Shown: positions 20,545-23,215 of the stretch, in pieces
Position numbering within the stretch: the first letter of the stretch is position 1
Layout: each line of letters begins with the position of its first letter
Source: a virus
Length of the DNA stretch: 23,215 bases
Direction: 5' to 3' (one strand)
Virus record (IMG/VR): IMGVR_UViG_3300018405_000062
Coordinates: 1-23,215 of that record
Position numbers and translations under genes: made by a program
The notes under the pieces: generated by a model
Told to the model about the DNA's origin: nothing
The model's database searches: none
What the model saw: the letters and a program-made list of their open reading frames with translations, nothing else

Positions 20545-20874
20545 ATGGAGAAAAATGAAGAAATCAGAATTTTAAGAGAGACCGTCAATAAACTGGGGCG
20601 CAACAGTTATACCGGAGACTGGCTTGCGGGCCTCATCCCGGAGATTGAAGGCCTGATGCGGGCGGATATTTGCCCGACGATTACCATTAACGAAGCCAAA
20701 CAGCAGGCAGCCGCTATTATCGACGAAGCACGCGGGAAAGCTGCCGATATTGAAGCAAAAGCAAAGATCGAGGCGGATACCATCATTAAAGGCGCTGAGC
20801 AAAAACGCGACAGGATTTTCACCCAAGTCTGGGACAGCCTTAAAGTCGCAGAAAAAGAACTTTCTACCATGTAA
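20545..20874 (+). CDS. Coiled-coil early protein, 109 aa
   Basis: This 109-aa protein starts MEKNEEIRILRETVNKLGRN, followed by SYTGDWLAGLIPEIEGLMRA. From about residue 50 it is one long charged helix (NEAKQQAAAIIDEARGKAAD, then IEAKAKIEADTIIKGAEQKR), probably a coiled coil. The N-terminal 'N-S-Y-T-G-D-W-L' segment is familiar from small early phage proteins, but no function is known to me. ATG 20545 has AAAGGAGGG at a 7-nt spacing. It follows copy D by 23 nt and precedes the next gene by 9 nt. Confidence 0.72.
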   Translation: MEKNEEIRILRETVNKLGRNSYTGDWLAGLIPEIEGLMRADICPTITINEAKQQAAAIIDEARGKAADIEAKAKIEADTIIKGAEQKRDRIFTQVWDSLKVAEKELSTM

Positions 20875-20883
20875 GAGGCGGCC

Positions 20884-21189
20884 ATGGCATATCACGACGG
20901 AAAAAAGAAACTGGAAATCACTCCGATGACAGTGGGATATTTGGTGGAGTTAAACGACCCTGGTGGTCTCACTTATCTGACCACATACCCCATAGACCGC
21001 ATGGGTTGGAAGCTCACCTTTGACGGGGATTTAATTCACGCCCACATTGCAGATGGCTCATACTACGAAAGGAGGGAGGTATACCAAAAAATCAAGAATG
21101 ACAACTATTACAAGCACACCCGGATATATTATTACCAGGGGCGCTTGTATACCTGCATTAAATCCGAACTTATCGGCCCGGGCCGATAA
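20884..21189 (+). CDS. Unknown early protein, 101 aa
   Basis: This 101-aa protein is beta-rich and unusually Tyr-rich (GSYYERREVYQKIKNDNYYK, then RIYYYQGRLYTC). No motif or family is recognised. ATG 20884 has AGAGG at a 5-nt spacing and lies only 9 nt after the previous stop, with no intergenic repeat, so the two genes are probably translated together. Confidence 0.66.
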   Translation: MAYHDGKKKLEITPMTVGYLVELNDPGGLTYLTTYPIDRMGWKLTFDGDLIHAHIADGSYYERREVYQKIKNDNYYKHTRIYYYQGRLYTCIKSELIGPGR

Positions 21190-21200
21190 AAGGAGGGACC

Positions 21201-21584
21201 ATGCAACAAGTAAAGGACAAACAGGCAGTAGAAGTAGAAAGCCTGGGCTATTTGAAAAACGCGGGCGTAAAGTATTCGTTTCTCTGCTTTGAAAGAGATC
21301 CGGACCTTGAAGCGATCCGGGTATACCATATACGCAACCCGGAAATGATCTTTGCCATCAGTTTTTGGTCCGGCGAAATGGTAGACGATGAAAATCTTAC
21401 CACTTTCGATGAAGAAATCCCGAGAATCCCCTGTCATTGCGTGGAATACTGGGATCAAACAAATCCTGACAACGACAAGGTCCTGCACAAATGCAAAACC
21501 ACATACGAAGCAGTCCAGGGCGCTGTCTACGAAGTGCTCATGCAGGATTTTAACACCACGGATTTTCGCGAGCCGCAATGGTAA
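21201..21584 (+). CDS. Unknown acidic early protein, 127 aa
   Basis: This 127-aa, acidic, alpha/beta protein contains VKYSFLCFERDPDLEAIRVY and NPEMIFAISFWSGEMVDDEN, then a CHCVEYW segment. No family is recognised. The acidity and small size recall phage DNA-mimic or inhibitor proteins, but this is only an impression. ATG 21201 has AAGGAGGG 3-4 nt upstream and lies 11 nt after the previous stop. A 12-bp perfect hairpin starts 2 nt after its own stop. Confidence 0.66.
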   Translation: MQQVKDKQAVEVESLGYLKNAGVKYSFLCFERDPDLEAIRVYHIRNPEMIFAISFWSGEMVDDENLTTFDEEIPRIPCHCVEYWDQTNPDNDKVLHKCKTTYEAVQGAVYEVLMQDFNTTDFREPQW

Positions 21585-21586
21585 AA

Positions 21587-21616
21587 CCCGGCGCCGGGAA
21601 AGAGCCCGGCGCCGGG
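21587..21616 (+). other. Perfect 12-bp intergenic hairpin (type II)
   Basis: CCCGGCGCCGGG (21587-21598) and the same palindromic word (21605-21616) pair around AAAGAG. It shares the GGCGCCGGGAAAG core with the hairpin at 19741 and has no U-run. Confidence 0.65.
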
Positions 21617-21672
21617 CACCCCCAAACTTTGAAGGAGACACCACGACCCCGAAACCAAAGGAGGAGGCATTT

Positions 21673-22854
21673 ATGAGTTTACGAACCCACACGTATCATG
21701 TCAACGGAAAAGAGATCAACATCAAGGCAAAAAAGGACGTGGCCAAAAAGATGATGCAACGGATAACCTCGCTTACAGACATCCGCCGGCACCGCCGGGA
21801 GCTGACCGGCATCAAGGGCGGCGACGCGGAGCGAAGCAGCACCTATTACATGCCTTTATCCCCACCAGGCACCCTGGCAGACGAGACCGGCTTTGAGCGC
21901 GAGCTTGCGCACTTTATGGCCAAAAACCTGCCGGACCCGATCACGGAGTCAGACTGGCCGGAAATCCAGGCCCGCATTGACGATATTTTCAACCGGCACG
22001 TGCCTGTGGACGACAAACGGCAGACCCCGGACCAGCAAAAAGAACAGGCCCGCCAGTCCAACGATGCCGCCACCCGCCGCAAGGCCGAGCGGGCAGAAAA
22101 GCAACGCAAATTCTTTGAACAGCAGCAGGGGGTAATCCAGCAGTATCCGCACCTGCAGCGGCACGACAGGTCAAAATCCGATTATGCCGTGGCCGCGACA
22201 AATATTCGCACCGAGCTCAAAAAGACCTGGCCGGGCCAGGAATTCTCCGTGCGCAGCAAGTCGTTTTCCATGGGCGATGCCATTGACATCCGCTGGACCG
22301 ACGGGCCCACCCGCGACCAGGTGGAAAAGCTCACCAATAAATACCAGCGAGGGCACTTTGACGGCATGCAGGATATGTACGTGGATGATTACTGGGATGT
22401 CTGGACCAACACGTTCGGCGGCAGCAAGTACGTAACCGCAGAGCGCAGCCTGTCTGCAGCCGCCATGAAACAGGCCGCAGCCGAGGCCGGCCGGCCCGAG
22501 GCCGTGGAGGAGGATGCAAACGGCGCCTATAGGCTGGCCACAGACCGGGAGACGGAAAAACAGATCCGCACCATTGCCGAGGAAAAATCTTATTATCAGA
22601 CACCAGAGCAGGCCTCCGAAGACAACAACGATCCCCAGGGCGAAGTCCAGGTCCTGGAAAACCCGGAGAAAAACGGTATTGAAATTTGGTTCTCAGAAAA
22701 GCCCAGCCCCGGGATCCGCGCTATCCTGAAAGCCAATGGTTTTCGCTTCCACCGGAAGCGGGCATTCTGGTACGCCAAGCAAAATACCAAGACCTGGGCG
22801 GTTGCAAAGGATATTGCAGATCGATATCAGGTTGAAATCCACAAGGCGGCGTGA
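21673..22854 (+). CDS. LPD29-domain polyvalent-type protein, 393 aa
   Basis: This 393-aa protein has a basic N-terminus (residues 1-50), a charged coiled-coil linker (about 114-150), then a segment at about 171-260 (AATNIRTELKKTWPGQEFSV, RSKSFSMGDAIDIRWTDGPT, and GHFDGMQDMY). That segment matches the LPD29 domain found in large polyvalent proteins of phages and conjugative elements. A C-terminal module at about 335-390 (GIEIWFSEKPSPGIRAILKA, then GFRFHRKRAFWYAK) is also frequent in such proteins. No enzyme motif is seen, so it may be an adaptor or counter-defence factor. ATG 21673 has AAAGGAGGAGG 5 nt upstream. The frame opens far upstream (21388) over another gene; that extension is rejected. 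Confidence 0.78.
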   Translation: MSLRTHTYHVNGKEINIKAKKDVAKKMMQRITSLTDIRRHRRELTGIKGGDAERSSTYYMPLSPPGTLADETGFERELAHFMAKNLPDPITESDWPEIQARIDDIFNRHVPVDDKRQTPDQQKEQARQSNDAATRRKAERAEKQRKFFEQQQGVIQQYPHLQRHDRSKSDYAVAATNIRTELKKTWPGQEFSVRSKSFSMGDAIDIRWTDGPTRDQVEKLTNKYQRGHFDGMQDMYVDDYWDVWTNTFGGSKYVTAERSLSAAAMKQAAAEAGRPEAVEEDANGAYRLATDRETEKQIRTIAEEKSYYQTPEQASEDNNDPQGEVQVLENPEKNGIEIWFSEKPSPGIRAILKANGFRFHRKRAFWYAKQNTKTWAVAKDIADRYQVEIHKAA

Positions 22855-22880
22855 CATTATAGCGCCATAACACCAACCGA

Positions 22881-22906
22881 CCCGGCCGGCACCAAAACCG
22901 GCCGGG
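22881..22906 (+). other. Perfect 9-bp intergenic hairpin
   Basis: CCCGGCCGG (22881-22889) and CCGGCCGGG (22898-22906) pair around an A-rich 8-nt loop between the LPD29 gene and the ribbon-helix-helix gene. It closely resembles the hairpin at 6772-6796 in the late block. Confidence 0.65.
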
Positions 22907-22929
22907 CCCTGCAAAAAGGAGCGTGCAGC

Positions 22930-23106
22930 GTGGCAGCAGACGAAGAAATCAAAAAACTCAGCATCCGTTATCCAGAGAATCTCTGGCGCCGGCTGAAAAT
23001 GCTCGAAATCGACGGGCATATTAGATCCATCAACAACTTGACGATTGCGGCCGTGGAAAAAGAGGTCCGGCGCATAGAGCGACAAAAAGAAAAAAAGGAG
23101 GAATAA
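22930..23106 (+). CDS. 58-aa ribbon-helix-helix protein (GTG start)
   Basis: This 58-aa protein has the layout of an Arc/MetJ-type DNA-binding dimer: a short beta strand KKLSIRYPE (residues about 8-16), helix LWRRLKMLEID (18-28), a turn, helix SINNLTIAAVEKEVRRIERQ (33-52) and a Lys/Glu tail. It starts with GTG at 22930, with AAAAGGAG 9 nt upstream, and its TAA abuts the next ATG. It is the best transcription-factor candidate in the window and could bind the palindromic operator in the early promoter. An accessory role for the neighbouring genes is the alternative. Confidence 0.72.
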   Translation: MAADEEIKKLSIRYPENLWRRLKMLEIDGHIRSINNLTIAAVEKEVRRIERQKEKKEE

Positions 23107-23215
23107 ATGAAAAGCGATTCAAGGTTGGAAGCAGAACGACAAGTAAGCGGACTGGCAGAGCAACACGCTCGCATGTTCGCAGCAGGGCGTGATATGTATT
23201 ACGCCCTGCTCCACC
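23107..23215 (+). CDS. Start of an early gene cut by the window edge
   Basis: ATG 23107 directly follows the previous TAA and has AAGGAGG 5 nt upstream. Thirty-six codons are visible (MKSDSRLEAERQVSGLAEQH, then ARMFAAGRDMYYALLH), helical and open to the edge. The family is not recognised from this fragment. Confidence 0.65.
   Translation, partial: MKSDSRLEAERQVSGLAEQHARMFAAGRDMYYALLH

Overview
The window is a piece of a tailed-phage genome, either a prophage or a free phage contig. Almost every gene is explained by virion assembly (leftward) or by a cluster of small early-type genes (rightward). No ribosomal, metabolic or tRNA gene is visible. GC content is moderate to high, apart from a few clearly AT-rich stretches, and Shine-Dalgarno sites are strong (AGGAGG type). 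A Gram-negative host, possibly of the Desulfobacterota/Proteobacteria kind, would fit the protein style, but nothing in the sequence fixes the host.

Leftward late block (about 97-16118, all on the minus strand, read right to left). It holds a DEAD/DEAH-like SF2 protein with ruined catalytic motifs, a terminase small subunit, a terminase large subunit, a small Cys/His protein and a small membrane/coiled-coil protein. These are followed by the portal, a 108-aa protein, a scaffold, an N4-gp56-type major capsid protein and two further probable virion proteins. Next come a 179-aa protein, a 45-aa zinc ribbon, a 91-aa protein, two tail-adaptor-like proteins, a beta-propeller-like nozzle protein and a modular tail tip/fibre protein. 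The genes abut or overlap by a few bases and look co-transcribed. No tape measure or sheath is seen and the tail set is short, so a podovirus-like virion is inferred.

Central control region (about 16119-17971). A serine recombinase gene (minus strand) lies between two gene-free stretches. The left stretch carries eight exact copies of GTGAAC in both orientations, two of them arranged as long inverted-repeat arms, plus a TA-rich tract: a candidate origin or operator array. The right stretch carries a leftward promoter candidate for the recombinase. It also carries a rightward promoter candidate (TTGACA, 17-bp spacer) whose spacer contains a perfect 14-bp palindrome.

Rightward early block (17972 to the right edge). 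Thirteen short genes follow, mostly unknown and 57-189 aa long, with one 393-aa protein carrying an LPD29-type polyvalent-protein domain and a 58-aa ribbon-helix-helix protein started by GTG. Four junctions carry the same roughly 60-bp structured element. It starts at or just after the upstream stop codon and folds into a two-part hairpin with compensatory changes and a GGAGGA loop. Three other junctions carry simpler perfect GC-rich hairpins. This recurrent, covarying intergenic leader and the eroded SF2 pseudo-helicase next to a GTGAAC array are the most unusual items in the window.
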